Source of the DNA: Coffea arabica
Taxonomy: Eukaryota > Streptophyta > Magnoliopsida > Gentianales > Rubiaceae
Assembly (NCBI RefSeq): GCF_036785885.1
Contig: NC_092323.1
Span: forward strand, 5,186,501-5,250,500
Reading direction: 5' to 3'
DNA length: 64,000 nucleotides
The notes beneath the pieces are model-generated. The model did not search any database, was not told the DNA's origin, and saw nothing but the letters and a program-made list of their open reading frames with translations. Below are positions 12,510 through 24,167 of the stretch, piece by piece. Position 1 is the first letter of the stretch. Each line of letters starts with the position of its first letter. A program made the position numbers and the translations under genes.

Positions 12510-12710
12510 TTTTTTTTTTTTTCTGACGAGGTGGGTGTCCGGGTCAAGTCCTTAAAGGCGGCCCGACTAATCCCACTTCGGCCCGGCCCGGCGCCCCAAC
12601 CAGACCTAGCACGTTAGATGCACGGAGGAATCGATGTTGCTGCGGAGATTCGACCCCGGGACATGAGGACCCGAGGAAGAGGCGCCAACCACCAGCCCAT
12701 TCACGTGGGG
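12510..12710 (-). mobile_element. tRNA-derived SINE, copy 1
   Basis: Read on the minus strand, a 201-bp element starts GGTGGTTGGCGCC, has a pol III B-box-like GGGGTCGAATCTC, then the core GGGATTAGTCGGG and GACCCGGACACCC, and ends in an A tail (the T run at 12510-12522). The 14-bp direct repeat GCGTTCGATTGATT flanks it at 12496-12509 and 12711-12724. This is the only one of the three copies in the window that seems to keep the 5' tRNA-like head. Confidence 0.85.
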
Positions 12711-12724
12711 GCGTTCGATTGATT

Positions 12725-13469
12725 AATTGTCTATTTTTTCTTCTTACCTCAATGCATTGTCTTCTCCAATAGTGTGCATTCGTACACACATATATAGATA
12801 TACTATTTCTCTTTCATACATACATACTCATTTTTTCTCTCTTACATAATTTCCCACAAATATATACATTTACTCTCTCCCTTTCACACATACACACATT
12901 CTTTTTCTCCTTCTATCTTTTACTAGCATACATACACACACATTCTCTCTCTCTCTCTCTCACTCACACACACACATATACACGCACGCACAAATGTACA
13001 TGTACGCACGTATTTTTAACTCGCATTTGCATGCGTAAACACACACAAATTCACATTTCGTATTGAAACTTCAACTTAACAACATTAATGAGTAATATTT
13101 AAAGAACTAATTTAGAATAGTAAAACAAGTTATTTGTATTAAATTATATAATATACATATAATAAAATTTTTGTAATTCAATGCTCAAATTCAGTATATC
13201 ATCAAACAGTTCGGCCAATTCAGACTTCAGTCCCTGAATTTTAGTTTTCAAATTTCAAACTTCATATTTTAGTTTTTTGCAAAGTCCAAGATTAAGTCTT
13301 ACACCCTTCCTTCTTCATCCGCCTACTCTTACTCCAAATCTCCTCCTCAAATAGTACTTTAGCTGATTATTCCATTAAGAAAGTCGAGATTTAACCAAGG
13401 ATTTGGAAGTTTTTAATTAATACTCCTAGATGATGATCATTTGAATGGCAATTCAATTGTAACGTTTTA
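12725..13469. other. Intergenic with CT and CA microsatellites
   Basis: No gene. 12830-12985 holds CT-rich and CA-rich simple repeats, including an uninterrupted CT run near 12944-12961 followed by CACACA stretches. The rest is AT-rich. Confidence 0.5.
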
Positions 13470-14335
13470 GGAAAAAAACACAAAAAAGTCTCCTTAAGGT
13501 TTGTAATGTTTTGCACTTTACCCTTTTATGTTATTTTTTTTTGGCACTTTATTCCTTTGACTAGTAGTCAAAACATTCAAGTAATCATTGTGGTGACAAT
13601 TAATAGGTAAAGGACAATGATATCTCTGGTAAAATAATGGATAGACAAAACTGCCTATGGGTATGGGTCAAACAATAATAATATTTTTTTCCTAAAAATA
13701 CCCTTCTCAGACGAAAAAAACTTGCTATTGTTTATATATTTTGCAAAGAAAAGCAAGAAGATCATATGTTTGACAATTCTTAAAAAAACCAATTTTTTGA
13801 TTTTCAAATTATTTTGTCAAAAAGTTAAAAAAAAGACATTAATTTATCGTACAAATCATGCCTTATAATTTTGAACATCCAAGAAATCTCCTTCCAAATT
13901 TTTTTGGTGTCTATGATTTTCTTAAGAGTGGTTTTTACCACATCCACAGGTTTCTTACTTTGGTTCTTTTAGATGTTGTGATGGACAACATCTAGAGGAA
14001 GAGTAACAAAACGAATTTGAAGAATTTTGAGAAATTTTATTCCTTTTTTTTTTTAGCAATTTAGGATTTGGAAGATTAAAAGATCTAGTGAACGATGGAA
14101 TAATAACAAAATATTTATGAGATGTTCCTTTATAAATAATAGATGGGGGCATTTCTATCAAAAACTTTAACAACTTAAATGGGGGGGGGGGGTATTTTCA
14201 TCTAGTTTAATGTTTCAATGTATGATTTGTTTGTTGCATTGAACTAACAGAGGGGATAAAGTGCTAAAAAGACAACATTTGGGGAAACAGTACAAAGCAC
14301 TGCAAACATTAGAGGGACTTTTCGTGATTTACTCC
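13470..14335. mobile_element. Long-TIR non-autonomous element (MULE-like)
   Basis: The termini are imperfect inverted repeats. The left begins GGAAAAAAACACAAAAAAGTC; the right, reverse-complemented, begins GGAGTAAATCACGAAAAGTC. A second matching block lies inside: GCACTTTACCC at left, GCACTTTATCCCC at the right end. No matching target duplication is visible at these boundaries, so the exact ends and superfamily are uncertain. A run of G at about 14180-14191 lies within it. There is no coding capacity. Confidence 0.5.
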
Positions 14336-16846
14336 AAAATTTATGATTTCTTCGGGTGTGGGCCGGCGTGGAAGAAGATGGACATCAAGAATCAAGGGCG
14401 AACCAGATCAAGAATGAGAACTACCAATATTCCCCTTAGCAAAAGACAAAAAGAAAAGGAAGTCCTAAAAGCAGAAGAGCAGAGACCCAATGTACACACT
14501 GTCGACCTACATTTGGCAACCAAATGAACAGTCAAAATTACCGTACTGGCACAGTAACACACACATATCCTGTGAACATGAATACTTGGACAGAAAGCGA
14601 CAGCAGATTAGAAGTTAGAAAGAGATTTTTATGCACTACACCAATCCAGCCAGCCAAAGGGTACAAAGGCAATGTTGGCATGCAGTTAATATAGCAGCAG
14701 TAGAAGTGTATTATTGATAGTTTGAGCAGCTAGCAGCAGCCCATGCCAAATGGCCAATTGCTGGAAAATCGCCCTGGCTGCGCCAGCAACTGCCTGCATG
14801 CATGATGAATCGTTCTTGCAGTCCTACAAGTACCACTGCTACTAATGCACACCCCTTGACTACTTGCGCAGCAGTGCGCGTGCCGGAGAGAATCGCCACA
14901 AAATTTCTGAACCCTGTCAGCTGACATATCTGACACCTGTTGCTTCCTTAGACTACAGCACCAAGAGAGTAGAGAGTACCTCTACTTCTTCATTGGTTGA
15001 CCAAAGAATTTTAGTTTCATTTCTGGAGGGCCGGGAATGGAGGGGAGCAGAGTAGTTACCGTGGGGAGGAGCACATACGAGAGGGAAGAGGACAAGGGAG
15101 CGGAATATCCGGCAAGAATTAGAGTACGGAAGATGATGGGGAATCTGAAGAGGGGAAGAAAACGACGGGTCTCGTGGTGTCGGGGCGGGGGAGAGGGGGT
15201 CCCGGCTCAGTGGGGTGGTGCAATCCAATAATTGCACTCCCACGCTAATCCGACATTCATGATATTGTCTGTACAAATTCAACACCAGTCTATCAGTACA
15301 CGTCTCCTCAATCTTTATCTTCGTCTTACACGCAGCCCCGCTGTAGTTGCAGTAAGCATGTCTTCTGTGTGTTTGTGATTTGTGTACCAACTACTACCAG
15401 TATTCCCTCGCTTCGAGAGTTATCCCGCTCAGGGCTTTCAATTTTGGCCTTACTCGTCTGCTTTTGCTGTGCTATTTCTTGCTCCTCTCATCCAGAGTCG
15501 TCGTCTTGGGATCCCGTCTCCTTCTAGATCAGATGGTTACTTGAAATCCCAAGCAGGCTAATCAGACCTTTTCTTTTTTGAAATTGAGGAAATGTCCACG
15601 GTAGAAATATATCTATAGTAGTTGAGTCGATGCCTTGCGGTCATTTTAGTGCTTCATCATGTGGTATTCGATAAGCTGAAGTCACGTTACTATTATTTAT
15701 TATTTGTGTCACTAGGATTTATCTCAAATTTTAGTCCAATATCTCCTTACGTGTTACTTATAACCATTATCGGACATGATTTATCTCAAAGCTTGATGAT
15801 TGATCATATCATCAGAACACAAACACGCGAGATTTGTGAGCAATGTTGTCGATCCTTTACTTTAGCAGCAGCAGTGACTCAATTACAATGAGGACGCATC
15901 ACGGAGTTGCGGACACTGAAATAGTAGCAAATCAACAGATGGCGCATTTAATCTTAATCTCATCCCTTGGGCGTCATCTGCAGCTTAGGATCAGCTCAAC
16001 ACAAGAGCCGAGCCCTACCGAAACCATTAAAGATTGATAGAATCAATTAGTGTGATTAGTGCATTAACCTTGAAAGGCACTTCTTGGGCAATAAAAAATG
16101 CCACACAAGACAAGCCTTTTTTGGGCTGCTAGACAAACTGGTATGTACTATGTATGGAGGCGCCATGTACTTGCCTTGAATCATAGGTTGATCATTACTA
16201 CACCGAACCTCTAGAAGATGTTTCTGCAAATTTATCCTTCGATATAATTCGCGTGAGCTACTACTATAAATCAAATTTGGGACGCAACTCTTTTTTATTT
16301 GTTTTTCAAAAAATTTTGGCTACTAGATCTTTTTAGGAGTATCGGTTCTTCTTCTCTTATACTATAATATAATAATTAGTTAAAGGGAAAAAAGAATCAG
16401 AATGTGAATAACAATTAGCACACTGAGCCATGCCTGTGCATCTACCAATGTAGCCCAACAAGAGCCTTCATTTAGGAGCCGACCCCTAAACAAACAAACA
16501 AAACAAAGCCTTGTTTTCGAGCCGACTGAAATATGTTTCACATCCCCCCGTTAAGAGAAAACTGAAAAAGCTGCTCACTGTTGGGACCTAACCGTCAGGA
16601 CTCAACTCAGAAACTGTTTCTTCAAACACTCAAGACAGAATCTCTTTCTCCATCTCTCTATCTCTCACGCACAACCCACACCAAACCATCCATAAAACCC
16701 CACCTAGCTTCATGCCCACTTAGGCCTTGGACCTTCCAGTAGAAGAAGTTCCTTCATTCCTTCCTTCTCTCTTCTCTCTTCTCACTTCCACAACACGAAG
16801 GCAAGACACCACAAAACAGCCGAAGAAAAAAAAAATCAAAAAGAAA
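14336..16846. other. Intergenic and Dof upstream region
   Basis: No gene is supported. Frames near 14953-15390 on the minus strand and 15037-15231 on the plus strand are GC-richer but start at TTG or GTG and show no domain. 16620-16846 is CT-rich and then A-rich, like a plant 5' leader, and probably belongs to the Dof transcript. Confidence 0.35.
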
Positions 16847-17575
16847 ATGCCTTCTGCAGATAGCAGTGAACGGCGAGGCACAAAGGCAAACCAGGTGGGC
16901 TCTGGCGCCCCGCCATCAGAGCCCGAACAACTCCAGTGCCCACGCTGCGAGTCCACCAACACCAAGTTCTGCTACTACAACAACTACAACTTCTCTCAGC
17001 CTCGCCATTTCTGCAAGTCCTGCCGCCGCTACTGGACCCACGGTGGCACCCTCCGTGACATCCCAGTTGGCGGTGGCAGCCGCAAGAATGCTAAACGTTC
17101 GCGCACCGTTGCCTCCGCTGCTGCCTCCTCCGCTTTCTCTTTCTCCTCCAGCGCTTCCACCTACGAGCACCGCCACACGCAGGCCACCACGTCACAGCTC
17201 CTGACTCCACTCGGCGTTGATCATGGCGGTGCCGTACCGTTGATCAGCGATGCTAAGAGCGGGGTGAACGCGTGCGGAAGTTTTACTTCGCTGTTGAACA
17301 CCCAAGGGCCTGGGTTCTTCGCGCTTGGCGGGTTTGGGGTTGGGCTGGGAGCTGGGGTTGAGGACATGGGCTTTGGGCTTGCGAGGGCCGTATGGCCCTT
17401 CCCCGGACTCGGGGTGGGAGAGGGCGGCCCTACTGGTGTTGGTGGACCAAGTGTGCTAGGGAGCACGTGGCAACTTCAGAGTGGAGAGGCTGGGATTGTC
17501 GGTGGGGACTGTTTTACCTTGTCTGATGTTGCTATTTCCACGGCAGGCCATGGCATGAAACGAGATGTGTTCTGA
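16847..17575 (+). CDS. Dof-type zinc-finger transcription factor
   Basis: A single exon of 242 aa. The ATG at 16847 is the first in frame; the frame is open further upstream but without an ATG. The Dof domain spans residues 29-85: [20 protein letters not shown], then [10 protein letters not shown] and [20 protein letters not shown]. Its zinc ligands are Cys31, Cys34, Cys56 and Cys59. Dof proteins are plant-specific nuclear factors that bind AAAG motifs. The [13 protein letters not shown] ending resembles the OBP/Dof1.7/Dof3.4 group, but the exact ortholog is not claimed. The C-terminal half is Ser-, Ala- and Gly-rich, as is usual outside the finger, and the sequence is GC-rich compared with its surroundings. 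Confidence 0.95.
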   Translation: MPSADSSERRGTKANQVGSGAPPSEPEQLQCPRCESTNTKFCYYNNYNFSQPRHFCKSCRRYWTHGGTLRDIPVGGGSRKNAKRSRTVASAAASSAFSFSSSASTYEHRHTQATTSQLLTPLGVDHGGAVPLISDAKSGVNACGSFTSLLNTQGPGFFALGGFGVGLGAGVEDMGFGLARAVWPFPGLGVGEGGPTGVGGPSVLGSTWQLQSGEAGIVGGDCFTLSDVAISTAGHGMKRDVF

Positions 17576-19159
17576 GTTCTCTGTGCGGACTTGGGATTTT
17601 CCTTCTTGCTGCTCGGTCGGCGATTATGGTAACAGTCATATTTTGGTGATGAAGCCTTTTGGAAGCACGTTCATTAGATGAAGAGATTAGAAAGTGAATA
17701 TGGTCGAAAAGCACAGCATGGGTGGACATTTGATCTTGCAGGTTCAAATTAGTACCAGTTTTTAGGACTCTACAAAAAGACGAAAAAAAAATCATGTAAT
17801 TGTCGGAGCTTGGCTGACTGATTTAAGGAAGTTCTTCTGCTAAACTTTCTGAAGTTAAGTTTCCGCAATTGTTCTTTGTAAAATGGCTGAGACAGTAGTG
17901 TTAATCTTCCACAATTCCGCTATCTTTGCAATGTGATTTTCGTCATTGGCAAACTACTAAAATGTGAAAAAGACAGCAGAGTGATTTCCTAATTACCAAC
18001 CAAAAGGAAAACCCCCCCTTTTTTTTGTTTGGTTTTTTTTGTTTTTGAGAGATGCAGTATATCATATATCTATCACAGACAGGGAAGTAGTGTATTAAAC
18101 TACGCGTGCTTATTACATTATGGGAGCCTGTCTTAATTAAAAGAGGCAAGCTCCCTAAAAGTCAGTCAATCCAGGCGGGCGGGGCGGCGATCTGAGTTTA
18201 TCCATTCATTGGCTGCTCTACTAGTCTACGTGCTACGCTTATTTTGGGGTCCTTTCGGAGATGTTCTCACTGAGCATATAACCAAGGGGACTGAATCTAG
18301 TACTTGGTTGAACGAGGAAAATCTACTCTTAAAGTTAACTAGACAGCTTAAAGCAAGCATTTACTCAAAGAGGGGAGGAGAACATAAGCATCAAAATTGC
18401 AAACGAATCATTAACTGGACAACTGTCTTATAATTTAGAGGAGAAATTCATTCACATTCGAGGGAGGAATGGATAAAATATACTACTGGATGATAGCTGA
18501 TAATTGAGACTCGTGCCCTTAATTTTTACCAATCGAATACCTTGTATTTTAAGTAGTCTGTACAATATTTTCTTGGTAGGAGTGTGTAAAAAATTACCAT
18601 GGATGAACACCATAGACAGCCCATATAAAAATAAAAAATAAAAAATATATATATAATTTTCAGGGGTTTTCAATTTTTCCAATGCCAGTAGAATTGGTAG
18701 TCCTTATCTTTCCACTAGTAGAAACACAACACACACACCCACACTCAACACACACAGAGACCATCGAGAAACCGGTCCAGAAGAAGCAATCTAAGGGGGA
18801 CCCACAAAGAAACCCTATCCAGCCAATTGGTGACAGGAAGGGCTCCCCATGGACCTTAAGTTCAGAGTAAAAACCCCACGATCTTTCGATGTGGGATGAG
18901 AATTGGTAGTCCTTACAAAGAAGTATTTTTGTTAGTTGCAAAAAAAAAAAAAAAGGCAAAAGGAGAAAAAAAGAAAGAGGGAAGCAGGACAGCCAACCCT
19001 CTCCGCTGTCGTTTCGGTCGCGGTTACTTTACTTCCTGCGGAGACGAAGTCGTTTTGAGAGTGGAAACCACTCTGCTCGCTGTCTAGCATATTTACTAAC
19101 AAGTAGTAACAACTAGACTGGCCTCTGCTACTACAGTACTACCCACAATCATCCAAATG
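17576..19159. other. Intergenic between Dof and NUP58 genes
   Basis: 17576-17940 is the probable Dof 3' untranslated region. The rest has no gene. A 17-bp direct repeat, AGAATTGGTAGTCCTTA, occurs at 18690-18706 and 18899-18915 and brackets a 192-bp segment with a CA-rich stretch. Confidence 0.45.
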
Positions 19160-19176
19160 AGAATATGGCGCCTTTT

Positions 19177-19334
19177 AGGTGAGACAGGTCTGGGGTTCGA
19201 CCCTGAGCTTGAGCAACCAGGGTATCTTCCTGGGGATCGGTGGGGCCCGCTCTCCTCGGGGTTGGGGGATTAGTCGGGTGTAGACCCGGACACCCCCAAC
19301 TGAAAAAAAAAAAAAGAAAAAAGAAAAAAAAAAA
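19177..19334 (+). mobile_element. tRNA-derived SINE, copy 2 (5'-truncated)
   Basis: A 158-bp element with the B-box-like GGGTTCGACCCTGAG, the shared core GGGATTAGTCGGG-like stretch and GACCCGGACACCC, and a long A-rich tail with interspersed G. It is flanked by a perfect 17-bp direct repeat, AGAATATGGCGCCTTTT, at 19160-19176 and 19335-19351. Compared with copy 1 it lacks part of the 5' head. It lies about 160 bases before the NUP58 start codon, in the promoter or leader of that gene. Confidence 0.9.
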
Positions 19335-19493
19335 AGAATATGGCGCCTTTTTGCAGCCTAGGGTTTTAAATTTAGGGTTTTTCGAGGTTCCGGGAATTCT
19401 GTTTTCTTGCCCAATTTAACTCTAATCTCCACATGCGCCCTAAATTTCTCGAAGAATTCTCAGCAACAACGGAAAGATAAAGGCCGGCCGGCA

Positions 19494-22400
19494 ATGTCTT
19501 TCTCTTTTACTCCACAGCAGCAGCAACAACCCTCTCCATTATTTCAAACTCAGCAGCTGCCAGCCTCCACTTTTTCACTATTCTCTCAAACTCCCCAACA
19601 GCAGCCGCAACTGCAACCACAACCGCAACCGCAACCGCAACCGCACTCGTCTCCTTTCCAATTTCAACCTCAACCGCAACCGCAGCCCCAGCTGCAGCAG
19701 CAACCGCAGCCCCAGCTGCAGCAGCAACCGCAGCCGCAGCAGCAGCAACAGCTGTTTCTATTTACTAACGACAAGACTCCGGCTACTTATAGCACCAAAT
19801 GGGCTGACCTCCATCCAGATTCTCAGAAATTCCTCCTCCAAATTGAGTATGTAGAGTTTTTAGTTGTGCACAGACGCTGGCAAGTTTGTGTCTTTACGGT
19901 GTTTGTTCATGTTTCTGTTTGTGAATGGTTTTAGGGGGAGAATATTGGAGTATAGAGACGAAAGCCAGCGGCTGGACCAGTGTAGCCGCCTGTACGATTC
20001 ATCGGTCTTCAGTGGTGAATTTGAGCTCGATGCTAGTCGAATTTTTCAGGTCAATTTCTTTATTTCATTCTTCAAGTAGATTTAAAATTCTAAGTTGAAC
20101 ATTGGGGTTGATGCTCTTGATTGTCTTTAAAAAAATGTAAGTAATTCAAGACTGAGTTTGGACTTTATTGGTTTCACCGTCATTGTAACTTGAGTGTACT
20201 CTAACTTAGTTGAGCAATACGAAAAAAGTGATGCAATGTCTAGAAAAACATTTAGTGTTTCACAATATTTATTCTCAGACAAACAGATTAAGCTTTTCTT
20301 AAATTTTGGCATCTGTGGATTCTGAACGGTTGGCTCATTTGATGATAGTTTGGTCAACTTAACATGGTACTGACTCGTGCTTCATGACTTGTTACCATCC
20401 CCGACAGTCCAAAAACCAATGGAAAAGATAGCCTCTACCATCATTGTACCCTTGATTATTGGAATCAAATTGCCTTTTGGTTTTGGTTTCCATGCTGGTA
20501 TTATGTGATTTTCATTCATCACTGCAGAATCTGTATAAAATGCTACTATGTGATCAATTTCCAATTTCCTATATACTCTGTTGCTTCTCTTACTCTTAAT
20601 TAAGTGCATTAAATGTAACATACAGTAGGTTGCTATTTCAGGAGCTTGGTGGAATCTGTACAGCAATGGAACGCGAGAGGGCTATCTGTCAAGAACTAAT
20701 GTCAGTAGCCAAAGATATGCTACACAATACTGAAGTTGCTGTTCGTTCTTTTATGATGTTACGCCCACGGTTTCTTCACTCAAATGTGGGTGCTGCAACC
20801 AGTGCTACTGCACCATCCCAGGCTACAGCAGTTGCTCAAGCTTCATCTAATCAAGCAGCTGCTACTTCTGCAGCGCCTGTTTTTGATTTCTATAGTGGGC
20901 TACCTAGAAAGCCATCACCTTTTTTGCAGCAGACTGTTGCGAGATTTGAGAAGTATATAGCTGAGTGTCGTCAGTGGATTGAAGAGTTGGAGCAGTTGCT
21001 TCTCTTAGATGCTGATCGGAACTCCTTAAATTCTAGTTCGTCTTTGTTGCAATCTCTTCCTAAAGTCATGGCAAATGTGCATGCCTTTTTTGTTCATGTA
21101 GCAGCAAAGGTAAATGATTGCAAATTAAACACTAAGTAACTTTATCTATTATGATGCATAGACTTAGTAACACCTCAAGCTCTGAAAATGCAATAAAATT
21201 TTGCTGATTTTTGTGAATACGCAGTTGGATCTTAAATTATTCCTTTCCTGCCATAAAAGAGGCATAAGCAGGTAGGTTCTTGCTTCATGAATGTTTGATT
21301 CGCACAAAACTCCTTGATAAAGAACTTCAGAGCACAGGGCCCCAATAAATTGTAACTGTTCTACCCTGTGGGAGCTTTAATATGTTCTCTGACACATTGC
21401 ACGACTCCAAGGTTCAAGTTACTGAAAGTGGTTTTCTTCACTTTCCTCTTTGTATAACTCGTATTTCATGTTCCATCATCTCATTCGATCAGTCACAGAC
21501 ATTGTTCTTGCTTATTGGCATCTTGCTACTATGATTAGCTTTGCCACAAATGTCAGAACTCTGTAAGTACCAAGGTGGAGCATCCCACAGTATGGCATTG
21601 CATTAAAAGCATCCCACAGTACAGCACTGCATTAAGAATATCAGAGCTATAGAGTTCTTTCACCTCCTGATCCACTTCTCCCAGACTCTGCATTTGTAAC
21701 TTCTACTTTGATAACATGATAGCCCATTGAACCACTATTAATTCTCCGACTGCAGTATGCTCCCTGCCGACTATTGTACCCATTTAGTCACGTGTATTAC
21801 CACCATCATCTCACCTAATTCCAGACCCATTTGATTGCATGTAGCCATTTACAAAGCCCTAAATTTGACTACAATATCAGGAAAAGTAATTTTTAATCTT
21901 TTAGCATTAGCATTCGCTAGTCTGTGAACAGGCTATACATGCAGTTATGATGAAGTTAGTTTAATTGACTGCCAGCTTAAAACCAGCACTTTGTGTGCAT
22001 AGGACATTGTCGAAGATTCCCAAGAATTTACTTTATATGGAATACAAAATGGATTACAGATCTGTAAAGCAGTTGACTCTGCCCTCAAAAGTGTGGTGAT
22101 TTTGCTTTATTTCTGGGTGTCTGGTATCTATGTAGATTATATGGAGTTCTGTTCAGATACTATATATTATTGAATGGCAAGTGAGAAGTAAAAAAAGAAA
22201 AAAGAAAAAAAGAAGGTTATGGCAGCCTATAAAGAGATCTTTGCTGAGATTTGAGCTATACAGATTGTTATTATGATCACCCATGTTCTCCTGCCTCCTA
22301 TAGACGTTGCTAGATATCCAAGATCTGGAATTGGATCAGATTAATCACATAGGTGACCTCAAAAACGGTTTGGGATATCTAAAAAGCGAAAAAGGGAAGC

Positions 22401-23823
22401 TGAGGTTTGCATGAGATCATATGAATTTAGTTTCTGTACATGTTGGCTAATTGCACAACGTGTTGATTGAATGGGTCCATCTTGAATTCCGTCTTCTGCC
22501 ACTTCATAAGTTTGTGATTCTTTAGTCTGTTCAGAAATGGGATTTTATTTTTCCCAATTGCCATTCTGAGAAAAAGGGAAAAAGGTGAATTGATTCCTTG
22601 CATCTCCAACAGTTAAGTTGATTGTTCTTGTTGTCAAGTTGCATATAGACTATTATTTCCTTTGCTGATCTGTTGCCTATATAATATTGCTTGATGAGGC
22701 ATGTTGGATCCTATATCCTGCAGGTGGAGAGCATTCATCAGTACATTGAATCCATGAAGACTGCGTATCTTGCTGACCAGCGCCGTCGCGGGGATGGGAA
22801 CGATCCATTTCTTGAAGCTGATCGGCGGGAAACAGCTAAGCTAGAAGCTGCTGCTCGAAGGGTACATCCAACTCTGCATTTGCCTGCGGTCTCGCAGCCA
22901 TCTACTCAAGTTGCTGGAGCATTTTCAAGCTCAACAATGCCTGGGGCATTAACTGCACCACCTACATCTGCTGCTATTTCATCAGCTTCATCTGGAAGTG
23001 GTCTTTCTCTCTTAGGTACTCCATCTGGCGCAACTTCGTCTTCTTCTCTATTCTCTACTCCCATGACTTCAGTTCCAGTATCTTTGTTTGGATCATCTGG
23101 TGCTTCCCCCCAGTCATCACCTTTTGGATCCCTTTCGGCTTCCACTCCGGTTGTTAGTGGTGCTGCTTCATTATTTGGTTCGACACCTTCTTCTAGTGTT
23201 TCAGCATTTACAACACCATTTCCTTCAGGTAACTTTTTCTAGGTTTCCTTGAGATTGGAATTCTGGTATTTCTTCCTTCTATTTTCTACTAGAGTATAGT
23301 ATGATTTGCCCAGATTTTTACATAGAAAGTTTACGTTTTTTGAAATATGAAATTTCTGAGTGGAGGTTAGTTCATGACTACATATAGAATTGTAATGCTA
23401 AGATGTATGATAGATGTTGGCTATCAGGTCTAGACAATGAAAAGAACAACATTAATAGATAAATATTTGGTCTGAATTATCAAAGCTGGAAAGAAAATTG
23501 AGGAAGAAATGTACAGTTGTCATTTGATTTCCAGTCCTGGATGTTATCCACTTACCCTTCAACTTATTCCTTTCTAAGAGCTACTTTTTATGCACATATT
23601 AGCCGCTTGCTTTCTTAGACTGCTTTTTCTGTTGTCATAGGAGGTCTAACAGGATCAGGGCAAAGCTTTAACACTGCATCCGTAAGTTCTTGCCTTCTCA
23701 GAGTTAGAACCATCTTTCTACTTAAATATAGGCAATCTTAACTAGACTTCTAGATTATGTTCATACCTTCTACCTTCATCCTTGCAGAGGACAAGAGCAA
23801 AAAGTCGAACCGGCCGACGCTAG
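19494..23823 (+). CDS. NUP58: Nuclear pore protein NUP58 (p58/p45 family), six exons
   Basis: Predicted exons are 19494-19846, 19935-20049, 20642-21109, 22724-23228, 23641-23681 and 23788-23823, totalling 505 aa in frame. NUP58 belongs to the NUP62-NUP54-NUP58 complex that lines the central channel of the nuclear pore. The N-terminus holds a Gln/Pro-rich low-complexity tract from CAACCG-type repeats. The conserved middle starts GRILEYRDESQRLDQCSRLY and continues RFEKYIAECRQWIEELEQLL, the coiled-coil part. The C-terminal part is Ser/Thr-rich with SLFGS and SPFGS motifs that bind transport receptors, and ends in basic RTRAKSRTGRR. The intron at 21110-22723 is 1.6 kb and holds no recognised gene. 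AATAAA at 24040 is a likely polyadenylation signal. Confidence 0.9.
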
Positions 23824-24167
23824 TCAACCTCTATTCCAGTTGCACGCTCTGAGTCTCGGGCACCCTGCTTTTCACAAGACGGGGAAAAACAAATTGTCAA
23901 TGTTTTTTCTTGCTTACGGTGTTCCCGGATGAAATCAGAATCCAAATGGTGCTGGATATTTGCATTCGGGTTCTTAGTGATTCTTGTTCTTGTGGTGGCA
24001 AGACCGTAGATTGAGATTGGTCAGATTGTAATATTGTATAAATAAAACCTTTTATAGATATTTTTTTGACTTTGTGACTTGTCGTATAGTTAAGGTGTTC
24101 TATATCCATATACAGCGGTTCAGCAATTTCTTGACTGATCAATATGCATTCTGAAGGCTCAATTATT

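Noticed and set aside
14953-15390. 145-residue minus-strand frame between the long-TIR element and the Dof gene
   Set aside because: It starts at TTG, shows no recognisable domain and has no splice or context support.
16727-16846. 40-residue N-terminal extension of the Dof frame
   Set aside because: It starts at TTG and lies in the CT- and A-rich leader; the first ATG is at 16847.
19193-19207. tRNA gene suggested by a GGGTTCGACCC B box
   Set aside because: It is the internal promoter of a SINE copy; no cloverleaf arms or anticodon loop can be drawn around it.
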